In this document: positions 1 to 9,467 of the stretch, one piece after another
How positions within the stretch are numbered: the stretch's first letter is position 1
How the letters are laid out: every line of letters starts with the position of its first letter
DNA from: Chara braunii
Lineage: Eukaryota; Streptophyta; Charophyceae; Charales; Characeae
Length of the DNA stretch: 31,682 bases
Direction: 5' to 3'
NCBI GenBank assembly: GCA_003427395.1
Contig: BFEA01000450.1
Coordinates: 172,354-204,035, forward strand
Position numbers and translations under genes: made by a program
Notes under the pieces: model-generated
Databases searched by the model: none
Told to the model about the DNA's origin: nothing
Seen by the model: the letters and a program-made list of their open reading frames with translations, nothing else

Positions 1-50
1 AAAAAAAAAAAAGAACACAACAACAACGACAACGACAACAACAACAACAA
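1..50. repeat. A-run and (CAA)n-type microsatellite
   Basis: A 12-base A homopolymer is followed by an imperfect AAC/ACG trinucleotide run. It is simple-sequence DNA with no coding signal. Confidence 0.9.
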
Positions 51-1417
51 TGATAGTTCTCTGCTCTCCTTTTGTCCCCCTATCAGCTCAATATGAGATC
101 ACCTACTCTATCAAGTACCCTACCATCTTCACCTGAATAGAACGCCCAGTCATTATCGCTGTATCTGGAGACAGCTGACCCAGCAAGAAGATGAAATGAC
201 TAGGTGTTCTGTCCGGGTGAAGACAGTAGCCTATACTATGCCAATGTACAATGTCGCAGAGTACAAAGCTGCTCCCACTGACGCCTAAATGCAGAACGCA
301 CCTTCTCTTTGCAGCGATCACCAGGTACGGCCCTCGCCAAATCCTTCTCTTCTCTCTAAGGCCTTCCTCCTCCTCCTCCTCCTCCCAGGCTCTCCCTTCC
401 CATGCACCACCTCCACTCTCCAGGCTCCCAACCCAGCTATGGTTGGCGCTGCCTGCCCCGGTCACTCTCCCACCAGCTAGTGCTGCTTGCTAAGCACACT
501 TGTGCTGAAGCGGCGTAGTGAAGTCTGCCGGACCCAGTGTGTCCCCATCTGCCCTGGCCTCTTCCGATATGCAAGGCCGGCATCTGGGCAGACCGGTAGG
601 CACTGCCTTCGGGTACCTTCTGGAAGCTGCTGCGGCCTGCGAGGATCCCAACCACCCGGCCCATACCTTGTACAGTCTGACCTGGCCTTTTTTTTACGAT
701 TAGTCAGGCCTGACTTTCTAGGGGCGGGCCTTCACTCAGCGTCCTGTTGCAATTACACAGGCCGGGCCTTCCATTAGGGCCCCCCGCCACTCTTTTGTAC
801 CCCGGAGGCCCTCGTGGCCTCACACTCCCACCCCCGTGGATTTGACATCCCCTCACAGCCCCTCATTTCACTTTCTGTTTCCCTTTCACACCGTTTCCGC
901 CGTAACCTGTCGCAGTTCCTCGTGCTGTCCACATCAATTCCTCCCCGGCGATTCAGCGAACCACCAATCTTCACTCCGATCAGTAATATGAATATATCCG
1001 AACCGAACTCTGGACTGCAACCGAGGGTTCCGTGGATGCCCTCTGCCTGTAGGTTTTCTTTGCCTAGCGGCGGGTACCGGGTGCTCAAATTTAGACTCGG
1101 CATCGACGTATCTGTCCATGGAGAGCCGTGACATCGATCTGCGTGAAGGGAATTGATTCCATTGATCATTCATTACTAGTAAAAGGTAACAGCTTTGACG
1201 CATGAAAAACCGGCTGGGTTTGAATCTGAGTTGCGACATCGTCAATGACATATGACGGCCCATCCGAATCACCACCTGCAGTCTCTTGTACTGTCCATGA
1301 CCCATAACACACTGGCTGGCAGTGGCTGCAGTTTTCTTGCCATCTTCTCTTCCTGACTGCATTCTGCATTTTTTTTCCTTCACCCATACCAAATCAATCT
1401 CCTACCTGCAATAGGGT
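51..1417. other. Unassigned intergenic sequence
   Basis: Several short open frames exist on both strands (the longest is 152 codons, minus, 934-1392). None has a recognisable motif, and overlapping frames are equally open. A 14-bp perfect palindrome AGTCAGGCCTGACT lies at 702-715. I see no gene that I can support. Confidence 0.6.
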
Positions 1418-1479
1418 TTCTTCATACATGCCTATGCGTTCTCTCTCTGTCCCTCCTGGTCTTCTTCATACATGCCTAT
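1418..1479 (+). repeat. Short direct repeat, 18 nt, period 44
   Basis: The string TTCTTCATACATGCCTAT occurs at 1418-1435 and again at 1462-1479, separated by CT-rich DNA. It looks like a local duplication. Confidence 0.8.
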
Positions 1480-2169
1480 ACTTGTTTGCTTGTTCCACCA
1501 TTTGCTGCTGCGATTTCCGCTAGTTCTCCACAGTCAGTTTTCTCAGCTTTTCTGCAGGATTTGTTCCTTTGTCTTTTTTGAAGTTTTTTCCTTTCCCCCT
1601 GCTGTAGTGTGGCTATTTGAATCATATATGTATAATTTAGTAATTTCTAACGGTACAGGAGACACATCCTGTGTCCTGTTTGGGAACAGAAAATGAAGTG
1701 GTTTCCTCGGTTTCCATCGAAGATGCAGCTGATTGGAACGACGACGTATGGCATAATAAATATTAATAATTCTATTAATTGAATTTAATTCATGAACAAC
1801 TTTTTATTTTATTTTTTTTTGGGTGGGGGGTGGGGGACATCTTCGTTGTAAGGACTTGGGCAATTTTGGGCAAATGCGCCTCCCAGTCAAGTTGATGTGG
1901 GGTGATTAAAAAATGCCTCGCCAGCTGCTGTACTACGAGACACACTGCTCTATTGCCCGGTCACATGCACGAGTCTTAAAGTGCCCGCAGGTCGCACATG
2001 AGCTTCCAGAGTAGTAGTTATGGAGCCATACATCGGGCATCCGACTTCCTCCGTGGATGCACGGATTCGAACCGGTGCCCTTGCGTCACACACACAAAAA
2101 AAAAAACACAGAAATTTGCTACATCAGCCATTTTTTTCCCCATGGTGCTCTACAACGCGCTTTGAGTTA
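1480..2169. other. Unassigned intergenic sequence with a G-rich tract
   Basis: No gene is recognised. A T-run leads directly into three G runs (1821-1836, separated by single T bases), which is a possible quadruplex-prone tract on the plus strand. A perfect RNA polymerase III box B match, GGTTCGAATCC, lies on the minus strand at 2063-2073 next to a 6-bp hairpin (GCATCC/GGATGC). No box A at a proper distance was found, so a tRNA or SINE cannot be claimed. Confidence 0.5.
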
Positions 2170-2400
2170 AAGATTTACTGGATTTGAATTCGATCAAATT
2201 AGATTATTCAATTTGGATTAACTTGCAGATTCAAAGGATTTGATGAATTTTGATCAATTTGGAAACTTTTTGGATTAAATTTTACATTTGGAGGATTTTT
2301 TTTTTTTGGATTAAATTGGATTTGACATTTGCAGAATTTTGATCGATTTTGGATGAAATAATTTAAATCAATAGATATTAAATTGTGGATTTGGATCTGA
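2170..2400. repeat. AT-rich degenerate tandem block
   Basis: GGATTT/GGATTAAAT and TTTGATC motifs recur irregularly across about 230 bases, giving an AT-rich block that resembles a decayed minisatellite. No reading frame stands out. Confidence 0.5.
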
Positions 2401-2639
2401 TATCACATCCGCAGTAAAATGACGACGTGATTATGTTTCACCTGCCTTTCCCAATAAATAAATATTAATTTTTTTATTTTTTTTTTGGCAACTTTTCTGT
2501 CTCTCTACAGACTGCAAGGGTTGGCGCATTCTCAACAATATCAAACCTCACGTTGGCCATGTTCGAGGACAGCGGATGGTAATGCTCACGTGCCGTCATG
2601 GGGACTCCCTTCCTTTGTCAGAAAACTCCCTGCCAAAAG

Positions 2640-2792
2640 AAAAAAAAAAACACCTTCTGCCATTTTGAAGTGACATGAGGAGTCACCTCAGAATTAGCGG
2701 TCGGAGGAAGAAACTGAAAATGAAAAAAAGAAAAAGAAAAGAAAAAAAGAAAGAATGCTAAAGAGAAAAAAAACTTTAAAAAAGTTATATTT
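2640..2792. repeat. A/G-rich low-complexity tract
   Basis: A-rich runs with scattered G bases cover most of this stretch, including a dense AAAG-type tract at about 2718-2785. Immediately downstream the same strand switches to pyrimidine-rich DNA, so the purine strand changes side within about 100 bases. Confidence 0.75.
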
Positions 2793-2879
2793 AAATATTT
2801 TATTATTTTCTGCATCTACTTGTACACAAACCTGTGGGATAATCTGCATTCTGAATATACATGTGGAAATCCATACACT

Positions 2880-3200
2880 CCTCCTGTCTGTCTTCCTCCT
2901 GTTTCTCCTGTTCATCTTCCTCCTCTTCCTCCTGTTCATCTTCCTCCTGTTTCTCCTCTTCATCTTCCTCCTGTTTCTCCTCTTCATCTTCCTCCTCTTC
3001 CTCTTCTTTGTCCTCTTCCTGCTCTTCCTCCCCTTCGTCCTTTTCCTGATAGTACATTTGGAAATCCACTCTCCTCCTCCTCCTCCTCCTCCACCTCCTC
3101 CACCTCCTCCTCCACCTCCTCCTCCTCCTCCTCATCCTCCTCCTCTTGGTCTCCTCCTCTCCTCCTCTCCCCCTCCTCCTCTCCCTTCTCCTTCTTCTCC
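2880..3200. repeat. Polypyrimidine tract (CTT/CTC-rich)
   Basis: About 320 bases are almost pure C/T on the plus strand, with CTCCTC runs at 3071-3190. The long open frames here (plus, poly-Leu/Phe/Pro; minus, poly-Glu/Lys or Arg) follow from a codon set with few stops and are not credible proteins. The block contains a 24-bp minisatellite, annotated separately. The two CT-rich halves each follow a similar GGAAATCCA-containing string (about 2858-2878 and 3051-3070), suggesting that lead-in plus tract was duplicated. Confidence 0.85.
2893..3012 (+). repeat. 24-bp minisatellite, about 5 copies
   Basis: The unit begins TTCCTCCTGTTTCTCCT and ends TTCATC. Copies start at 2893, 2917, 2941, 2965 and 2989, differ at only a few positions, and the last is partial. 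Confidence 0.85.
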
Positions 3201-3822
3201 TAAGGGGAAAATAGACTTCATTGCATCAAGAGACCTTTGTCCTCCCCTTTGTTTGTTTGCTTTTTCTTTTCTTGTTTGTTTGGGTTTTTCTATTTGTTTA
3301 TTTTTGCAACTTGGCCACCAAGTTTGCAACTGAGTGGACTAGGCAGAAGAGCGATGTTATGGCCGCCCAAAGGCAGCCCGAACGAATTATGCACCTGCAG
3401 TGCCCATTGTATCCTCCATCAGCGTACAGCCTTACATGTGTGCTAACTATCTGTACGAAGTGTGCATCAGTTTTTTCAACTTTTTTTCAACTTTTTGCCG
3501 CTTGCTCCCACAGCGGGGGTGCTGTGTGCAGTGCATATGGTACGCTAAAACTACACACATGTAGGATCTAGAAAATGTTTTTATTTTTAACTTTTATGTT
3601 TTGGTTTTGTTTTAAACTTTAAAGTGAGAAAGGGGCATAGTTTTCAGAAATGCCTGCCGTGAACTTGTGGTCTTTCTTCTTTCTCCCCTCTCCCCTCTCC
3701 CCTTCTTCCCCCCCTCGCGCACCCCGTCCCCGCACCCCACCCCCTCTAAATTTGTGGTATGAGAGTGTGTTAGATTGATCATTGATTGTAATCAGAAATT
3801 TTTAGAACATGATTTCTCCTAG
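3201..3822. other. Unassigned sequence with C/T-rich runs
   Basis: No gene is recognised. A C-rich pyrimidine tract lies at about 3670-3745, and T-rich runs occur near 3250-3310 and 3470-3495. The 116-codon plus frame at 3221-3571 starts in T-rich simple sequence and has no motif. Confidence 0.5.
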
Positions 3823-3856
3823 AAAACAATAGAGCCTTAAGGCTCAGAATTGTTTT
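3823..3856. other. Nested inverted repeat / hairpin
   Basis: AAAACAAT (3823-3830) is complementary to ATTGTTTT (3849-3856) and encloses the perfect palindrome GAGCCTTAAGGCTC (3832-3845). The fold is compact and AT-tipped and sits in non-coding DNA. Its function is unknown. Confidence 0.6.
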
Positions 3857-4216
3857 TGTGAGAAGTTATGTTGTGCATGACTTCTCTGTTGGCTTGGTGA
3901 TTGTACAATTCGTGAAATGTTCTTCCCTCTTGGCAATTGCTCCATTTGTTTTTTAATTATTTTTGCTGAATGGGTTATGTTCCTCATGCGTGGTCACTTC
4001 TCCCTGCCCTGCTGGCAATTGTACGATTCATGGTATGTCGTGTGTGAACTCTGCTGTGATGCGGACCTTTTTGCATAGTACTTCAACCAAATTGCTTACG
4101 ACTCTCTTAGTAGCAGTTGATGGGAGCATGAGTCTCGGAGCCATGCATGCAGGTCAAAGAGAATACAAGCCTACACAGCAAAATGTGAGACATTTCCGAA
4201 CAGAAAATGTCATAAA
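3857..4216. other. Intergenic sequence upstream of the U6-like copies
   Basis: A diverged duplication seems to be present: a stretch around 3875-3920 containing ATTGTACAATTCGTG resembles one around 3990-4045 containing ATTGTACGATTCATG. I did not find the plant snRNA upstream element RTCCCACATCG in this interval. No gene is seen. Confidence 0.45.
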
Positions 4217-4320
4217 TACCATACGTAACATCTGCTGAAATTGGAACAATACAGAGAAGATTGGTAGCATGGCCTCAACGCAAGAACGACGCACATTAAT
4301 CGACAAATGGTCCCAAAAAA
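4217..4320 (+). pseudogene. U6 snRNA-like copy 1 (decayed)
   Basis: This is a degenerate copy of the U6 spliceosomal RNA. The central ATACAGAGA-type box and following AAGATT are recognisable (4249-4262), followed by GTAGCATGGCC, a CGCAAGAACGAC segment and AATGGTCCC near 4308-4314. It differs from the canonical sequence by an insertion between GATT and AGC and by several substitutions in the region that forms the internal stem-loop. It ends in an A run rather than the T run expected for RNA polymerase III termination. The 5' third is barely alignable. It lies about 137 bases upstream of a better copy in the same orientation and both are preceded by a similar CGAACAG string, so the two arose by tandem duplication. 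I judge it a pseudogene. Confidence 0.75.
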
Positions 4321-4353
4321 TGAAAATATCAAAAAATTGAAATTTTCGAACAG

Positions 4354-4371
4354 GTCCTTTGGGGCATCCGT

Positions 4372-4403
<32 letters not shown>

Positions 4404-4454
4404 GGCCCCTGTGCAAGGATGACACGCATAAATCGAGACATGGTCCAAATTTTT
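4354..4454 (+). ncRNA. U6 spliceosomal snRNA-like gene (copy 2)
   Basis: The sequence matches plant U6 snRNA over essentially its full length of about 102 nt. It has a GTCC 5' start, CATCCG, AAAATTGGAACGATACAGAGA (the ACAGAGA box that pairs with the 5' splice site), AAGATTAGCATGGCCCCTG with the AGC triad, GGATGACACGC of the internal stem-loop, and AATCGAGACATGGTCCAAATTTTT with a T run as a pol III terminator. Differences from the usual plant sequence include a 2-base shortening of the 5' hairpin, CTGTGC for CTGCGC, and GAGACATGG for GAGAAATGG. I see no upstream sequence element and only an AT-rich string (AAAATATC, about 25-30 bases upstream) where the TATA box should be; the element's expected site lies inside copy 1. 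It may therefore be a recent pseudogene or a divergent gene. In the spliceosome U6 pairs with U4 and then U2 to form the catalytic core. Confidence 0.8.
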
Positions 4455-4849
4455 GAACCAAACACAAAATTTGAAATTTCCAAACAAATTCGCATTGCTG
4501 ATGTTTCTGATTATAACTACCATTTTATATTTTATTATTATTATTTTATTATTATTATTATTATTATGATAGACATAAAGCCCAAAATCACAAGCAAAAA
4601 TTGTTGCTGTCCATGAAAACCCGACTCCGCCTGATTCTCCTAATTCCCCCTCCCCCTCCCCCTCCCCCTCCCCCTCCCCTTTGAGAAAGATGGTCCTTGC
4701 TCTTGTAAAGGACAGGGGTATTATCGGGCCTATGAACTACTGTGCTTTTAAATAGAAGTGCACAAAACTAGTAGTCCTTTATTCCATTAAGGAATATAGT
4801 TGATAGCTGTTGAGTGTAATAAGAAAATTGTAGTATAATAATAATAAGT
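4455..4849. repeat. Microsatellite-rich spacer
   Basis: An ATT trinucleotide run lies at 4531-4567 and a perfect CCCCCT hexanucleotide run at about 4646-4680. The 3' flank of the U6-like copy (about 4465-4485) repeats the GAAATTTCCAAACA-type string seen before copies 1 and 2, so a third unit may once have begun here. No gene is seen. Confidence 0.7.
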
Positions 4850-5065
4850 TCCCATTACGCATATAAGATATTGGCTAAGCTTCTAGCAAACTGAATAAGG
4901 AAAATCACCAGAAGCTGCTTCCACGTAGATCAGACATCCTTCATCCCAGACAGATTCATACTAGACAACATAATGACATTAGCTGAATCTGTAAGATATA
5001 CTTAGGATAAGAAATTCAAAGCAGCAATCCTCTTCTTCGACTTCGAGAAAGCCTATGATCAGGTT
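4850..5065 (+). mobile_element. LINE B, 5' piece (reverse transcriptase N-terminal palm, split)
   Basis: The plus strand translates as a LINE reverse transcriptase segment with two internal stops. It has AYKILAKLLAN, then a DQTSFIPDRFILDNI segment (the Q-TGFI-GR-I-DNI block of LINE RTs), then FFDFEKAYD, which is palm motif A with its catalytic Asp codon at 5039-5041. The element is truncated at its 5' side near 4850, just after a TAA microsatellite. The frame stops abruptly at GATCAGGTT (5057-5065) and resumes in register at 9472 with VNWDFLQQC, so this is the upstream half of an element interrupted by LINE A. Reverse transcriptase made cDNA at the nicked target; this copy is inactive. Confidence 0.85.
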
Positions 5066-5099
5066 CACCAGATCGGCACCTAGACCGCTGGAGTATTCC

Positions 5100-5395
5100 T
5101 ACACCTTGTCTGACATACGTGAAATCAGACGAGATATCAATGGCTAATCTATCTCAATCCTTAAATCTTTTTTATTCTTTCAGAAGAACGAATCCTTCCC
5201 AGCGCACTTATACATGTTTTAGGAGACATCAAGCCAGAATAGCTACCAAGTCCCGTATTTGACCTGATCTTACTCTAAGAGGAATTGGAAGGAGCCATTC
5301 AGGTAGCTGAAATATTTCCCTGAGTCCTCTCCTGGGTCTAGACCACGCGATGTGCGTGGTGATCCTTTCCTTCGGGAAGAAGCCGGATCAAGGTA
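5100..5395 (+). pseudogene. LINE A endonuclease domain, C-terminal remnant
   Basis: One plus frame reads YSFRRTNPSQRTYTCF, then RRHQARIATKSRI, then a segment ending SPLLGLDHAMCVVILSFG. This follows the order at the C-terminus of apurinic-type LINE endonucleases: FR-P---YTW, then S-RIDYI, then the SDH active-site block, here LDHAM. In-frame stops follow the SRI segment and a GS segment. The N-terminal catalytic part is absent because the element is truncated. The family nicks target DNA to prime reverse transcription. The assignment rests on motif order only and no alignment was run. Confidence 0.65.
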
Positions 5396-5399
5396 GGGT

Positions 5400-6066
5400 T
5401 TATTATAAACTTAAAATATCTCATCTTAAAATAGAGATGTTCAGATCTTTCGTTAAGGATGTGTGGACCTTCTAGAGAGAACAGAAGGCCAGAATACAAG
5501 ATGGCATCAAGTGGTTCAACAACGGCCTAGTCTTTCTCGAACGTAAATGCAATGAATATTCAAAGTTATTAGCAGTCGAACGCCATTCTACTGAAACAAG
5601 GTTATATCAGCGTATTCAACAACTACAACTCTTAGAAGTTGATGATAGTGAATTGGACAGGAATGAAGCAACAGCTCAAGAATTGCAAGAATTAGAATCT
5701 CAATTACTTTCTCGTATGGAGTATCGATGGCAAGGTATGAGGGTTCGGGGCATAATTAGAAAACATCATACAGAGGGAGCTATGGATGCAAGAGTTTTTG
5801 CTATGGCAAGAGCCCGCACTGGGAGGACAGTCATAGAGGCGTTGGCCCATCCCCAACATGTGAATGGTCCACTTGTCATTTCCACAGCTGAGTGTACTAA
5901 AATTGCAAGAGATTTTTTCAATGACCTTTTTCTATCTGAGAATGAAGATATTCCATTGAATCAACGTAGTGCGGAGATAAACGATTTCCTAACACCTATG
6001 ACCAGAGCCCTATCAAAAGACCAAAGGGAACAACTAGACCTTCCCTTAACAAAAAATGAAGTATGA
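5400..6066 (+). pseudogene. LINE A ORF2 linker region between endonuclease and RT
   Basis: The frame runs from FGKKPDQGRVYYKLK through KDVW, a stop at 5473-5475, and then an open stretch that includes the 137-codon segment 5653-6066. It is rich in Glu/Gln/Arg, as expected for the helical linker of LINE ORF2 proteins, and includes RARTGRTVIEALAHPQ and ARDFFNDLFLSE, matching the general (F)Y--LF-SE signature that precedes the RT. It ends at a TGA (6064-6066), after which the same frame continues into the RT N-terminus. The codon texture is coherent, so this is the best preserved part of the element. Confidence 0.75.
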
Positions 6067-6915
6067 ACTGCACTTATGCTTATGGAAGCAGAAAAAACTT
6101 CTGGCATTGATGGCTTACCAAAAGAACTTTGGAAGTCCTTGTGGGACTTCATCTTCCAAGATCTCATGGATTTCTATCAAGCAGTATGGGTGTCAGGCCA
6201 GATGGGGGAAATTGTGGGACAAGGCGTTTTGCATTATTATATAATAAGAAAGGCGATAAATATAATATTAGGAATTATCGCCCCATTACATTGCTAACGG
6301 TAGTGTATAAGCTGATCTCTAAGGTCCTAACCAATCGCTTGAACAAGTATATTGCAAACATAATTCACCCCTCCCAAACTGGGTTCATTCAAGGAAGGAA
6401 TATTCAGGACAATATCCTGTTCATTAATGAACTCATTAAGCTCTCTCGTCAGTCTAAGCATAATGCAACCTTTATTTTTATTGACTTCGAAAAAACTTAT
6501 AAACATGTTGATTGGTTCTTTTTAGATAAATGTTTAGAAAAATTCAATTTTGGTCCACATTTTAGAAGATGGAATAGAATTATGCATAGAAATGCTACAA
6601 CAACGGTTATGAACTTATGATTAATGGTAATGTGGCACCTCCCATTGTACTTCAGAGATCAGTGAGACAGGGCGACCCAATCGCTCCGCTCCTCTTTGTG
6701 ATCATTATGGAAGCTCTTGCAGCTAACTTAAGATATCACAAAGACATTAGACGTATCCAAATATTTTCTATCCCAGAGGAAGCTATCCCAGTCTGCTCTC
6801 TTTGCAGACTATCTCTCTCTGATGGTTGAAGCATCACAAGCGAATTTGGACGCAATTAAGAAAATTATGGACATCTTCTGCAAGCTTTTTGATATGAAGG
6901 TAAACTAGGGTAATA
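6067..6915 (+). pseudogene. LINE A reverse transcriptase domain
   Basis: The RT is spread over three frames. It opens with EKTSGIDGLPKELWK (the K-PG-DG-P--F block), shifts frame near 6230, and continues as YRPITLLTVVYKLISKVLTNRL, TGFIQGRNIQDNILF, and motif A IDFEKTYKHVDW (Asp codon 6483-6485). After a stop at 6618-6620 comes motif B, RQGDPIAPLLFVIIMEAL. Another shift leads to motif C, which reads FADY instead of the conserved (Y/F)ADD: the second catalytic Asp codon is TAT at 6810-6812. Loss of that metal-binding Asp would abolish polymerisation even without the frameshifts. A further stop lies at about 6906-6908. Confidence 0.9.
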
Positions 6916-8332
6916 AAACATTGGGATGGTGGATTCATTATCAAGGTGCGAGACCCCCTGAACAACCTAATATTAAATGGATTCGGTTAGATATACCAGT
7001 TAGAGTTCTGGGTGTGTCCCTTTCGCCTACAGGCAAACCAACAACCAATAATAAAGGGATTTTGCAACAAGCTCAGTTGAAACTTGAGTTGTGGAAAAAT
7101 AAACCTACATCCTTATTTGGACGATCTCTGGTAATTAATAATGTGGTCTTGGCTTCTATTTGGTATAAATCAGCGATATGGGCCTTAGATAAAGCGCCTC
7201 TCAAGATATTACAGCATCAATTAACATTTTTTTTGTGGCGTGAGGAACCATGAGCGTGGAAATGTTATCAGCAGAGTGACTTGGCTATCAATAATCCAAC
7301 CTAAATCTAAGGGTGGCCTTGGGATCATTGACCCTCAAATCCAAGTTGTAGCTCTTTCCTTACAATTGATCAAACGTCTCTTACTTAACCCTCTCACTCC
7401 TTAGATTCACCTCGCCAGTGAGCAGATTAGGAGGTTAGCACCTCCTACCCCAGCCAAGAAAGATCCACTTATGTGGCTTGAGAATCGCTCCTGGACTCTT
7501 CCAAGAGGCTCCTCAGTGGAACTACATCATCTGGACCTCTCAAATAGACAAGCAGCCAGTAGTGACTTCTACAGGGACCCAATTTGGATCAAATTAATGA
7601 AAAACTGAAGGAAACTGCCTCTTCCAGATAAAGTACCCCCCGCGAGATGGGAGGAGGTATGCCAACAACCCTTATTCAACAATACGTTTATCAAAGATTC
7701 TCAACGGTGTGTTCTTCACTGCATGGATGCCTCTTGCAAAGTATGGATTAGGAGAGGAATTATACGAATTAAGGATTTATGGAATCATGAGATTAGGGAT
7801 TGATTCTCACCCAGGAGCGCCTGCGTTATTGTCATCATCAAAGGAGTGCTTTGGATCACATAATTGACATAATTCCTTTAGATTGGGTCAGGATCCTAAG
7901 AAAAGGTCCTAATTTTCTCCCTGGAGACTGGGTAGCAATTTGAAACCAAAAGGGGATAGTGGAAAATATAATTGAGACTTCTAATTCAGAGGGTATCCTC
8001 ATATTTATCTTAGATATACAAGAGGATAGATTCCTTAATCTCAATGTACAAGATGATACTAGGTGGTGTACGGCTGACCAGCTTTTCTGGATTAGAGTGT
8101 TAAAGATTAATGAGAAATGACTTTCCTTTAAACCAGATACACCAATATCTCACCTTCCATTCGACCCGCAGAACTGGACCTGGTCTTGCCCAGGGAAATG
8201 GGGGAGTTCCTACTCTAGATCCTTACACACTCTATCAGTTAAGTCCACCTACAAAGTGTTCCGTCCTAGGGTTAATTTAAGAGACCACATTGAAGATCGT
8301 TGGATGAAGAATCTTAATATAAGAAAGATGAA
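6916..8332 (+). pseudogene. LINE A ORF2, post-RT thumb/connection region
   Basis: An open frame at 6921-7253 carries the segment found after motif C: VRVLGVSLSP (the RYLG--L block), then GRSLVINNVVLASIWYKS and a W-R-E tail. The next frames continue as SRVTWLSIIQPKSKGGLGIIDP, the W--V--PK--GGLG--D motif shared by plant LINEs, and then through many stops to about 8330. Segments such as DPQNWTWSCPGKWGSSYS suggest the region that precedes zf-RVT. It is decayed throughout. Confidence 0.8.
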
Positions 8333-8735
8333 TTGAGAGGGATCAAGTGGTTTCAAACCTGTAAATCTAAGCCATCAAAGGTAGCATTCTTACAGTGGCA
8401 AATCGCTCATCGCTGCCTCCCTACGAATGAATGGATTATTGACAAAACCTCGCTAGAGCAAAAAGGTATCGCTCAACCTTGGTGCAAGTTTTGTAGATCA
8501 GCCTTCCCATTCAAACTCATACCTGAAACAATTGAGCATATTTTTCTCCAATGCCAGGGTTGGTCTGGCTTCAGCAGTGGTGGGATAGGATTTGGAATCA
8601 ATTGGGAACCACCCTCCTTTGGCCATGGGAATGGAAAGCTCTCCTCCTGGAATTCTGGCACCTGGATCAAGTGGATGAGTTCTTAGTCAACTTGTTCACA
8701 ATTGGTCGAAGAGCAATCATTTGGGCAATCTAGCT
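8333..8735 (+). pseudogene. LINE A zf-RVT (zinc-binding region in reverse transcriptase)
   Basis: The 117-codon frame contains KVAFLQWQIAHRCLPTNEWI, then WCKFC (8494-8508) and TIEHIFLQC (8530-8556). This gives the C-x2-C ... H-x4-C arrangement of the zf-RVT domain (Pfam zf-RVT) found at the C-terminus of plant LINE ORF2 proteins. A frameshift near 8551-8570 moves the rest to the frame that reads GLVWLQQWWDRIWNQLG and continues to 8733. The domain is thought to bind nucleic acid. The order of fragments and spacing make the call firm even though the protein is broken. Confidence 0.85.
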
Positions 8736-9451
8736 AAGAAGGTGTACCTATGAGATGAAAGGTGCTCGCCTGGATGCCCTAGATTTCACTTAAATTATCA
8801 AACAACATATTCAAACAGATCATACTATTAAATGGGAGAATTTAAAAGAAAAAATACATCATATATCATTACAAAATGAGATTGGCACCATATCACACAG
8901 TTGAATAGAAGATGGCTTGGGGGAGACAAGGGAGGGAGGTTGGGGCAGGTGTTGTGGGAAGGAACACATGAGAGTTCATAAGGGTCCTTTCAAAGGAATT
9001 CTCGTTTGATCTTCAATGATTGGAGTGCTATTGATTCTGGTATACCTCTAAGACCATTAACTGATTTCCCTAACCTCTTTCCCCTACCAAGATTGTGTTT
9101 GGTTCCCTCTTCGTGGTATGGGTAAATTTAATGGAATGTCCCTTTTGGTTTATAATGTGAAGGGGTATGGTTTTGTGCTTGGTTGTCAAGAATTTCTGGC
9201 GCCCAGATGGGTGAAGAGGCACAAAGTTACTATTCTCATTAGTTTCATTTGTTTCATCGGTAGAACTCGTGGAGGGCGTTGCGCGTGGTGTGCAACAAAT
9301 GTGGCTCAATTGTTTCAATTGTTCCAACTGTACCTGAAGGGACGCTGGACCCGCTTTCCAGCAGGTGTAGCTCCCCACCAATAGACTGGAGCCCCCCGTA
9401 AGATATGCTCATACCATCACTCCAAACTATTGAAGCGGGTAAGATTCTTGG
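8736..9451 (+). other. LINE A C-terminal remnant and 3' untranslated region
   Basis: To about 9060 the plus strand still gives fragments such as RLDALDF and WENLKEKIHHISLQNE between stops. The remainder up to the A tail at 9452 has no coherent coding and is best read as the 3' UTR. Short open frames on both strands (9070-9384) lack motifs. Confidence 0.6.
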
Positions 9452-9467
9452 AAAAAAAAAAAAAAAA

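Larger units (their letters stand above)
5066..9467 (+). mobile_element. LINE A, 5'-truncated non-LTR retrotransposon with poly(A) tail
   Basis: A 4.4-kb LINE copy is inserted inside LINE B. It starts part-way through the endonuclease domain and continues through the ORF2 linker, reverse transcriptase, zf-RVT region and a 3' untranslated region, ending in a 16-base A run (9452-9467). AGGTT at 5061-5065 recurs at 9467-9471 (4-5 bp, as one A is shared with the tail), which I read as the target-site duplication. The 5' truncation and terminal A tail are the classic marks of target-primed reverse transcription. ORF2 is broken by many stops and frameshifts, so the copy is non-autonomous and old. 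Its RT differs clearly from LINE B, so the two represent separate subfamilies. Confidence 0.9.

Noticed and set aside
934-1392. 152-codon minus frame as a gene
   Set aside because: No motif, mixed composition, and equally open overlapping frames on both strands.
2063-2073. tRNA or tRNA-derived SINE from a perfect box B on the minus strand
   Set aside because: No box A at a normal distance, no cloverleaf, and a T-run lies just upstream in the would-be transcript.
2755-3333. A 192-codon plus frame and overlapping 110-127 codon frames
   Set aside because: They are poly-Leu/Phe/Pro or poly-Glu/Arg readings of a polypyrimidine tract. Low stop density follows from base composition, not coding.
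4217-5065. U6-LINE chimeric retrogene, as known from mammalian L1
   Set aside because: About 400 bases with two microsatellites separate the U6-like copy from the LINE B start, and the U6 unit is tandemly duplicated with flanks. No direct junction is seen.
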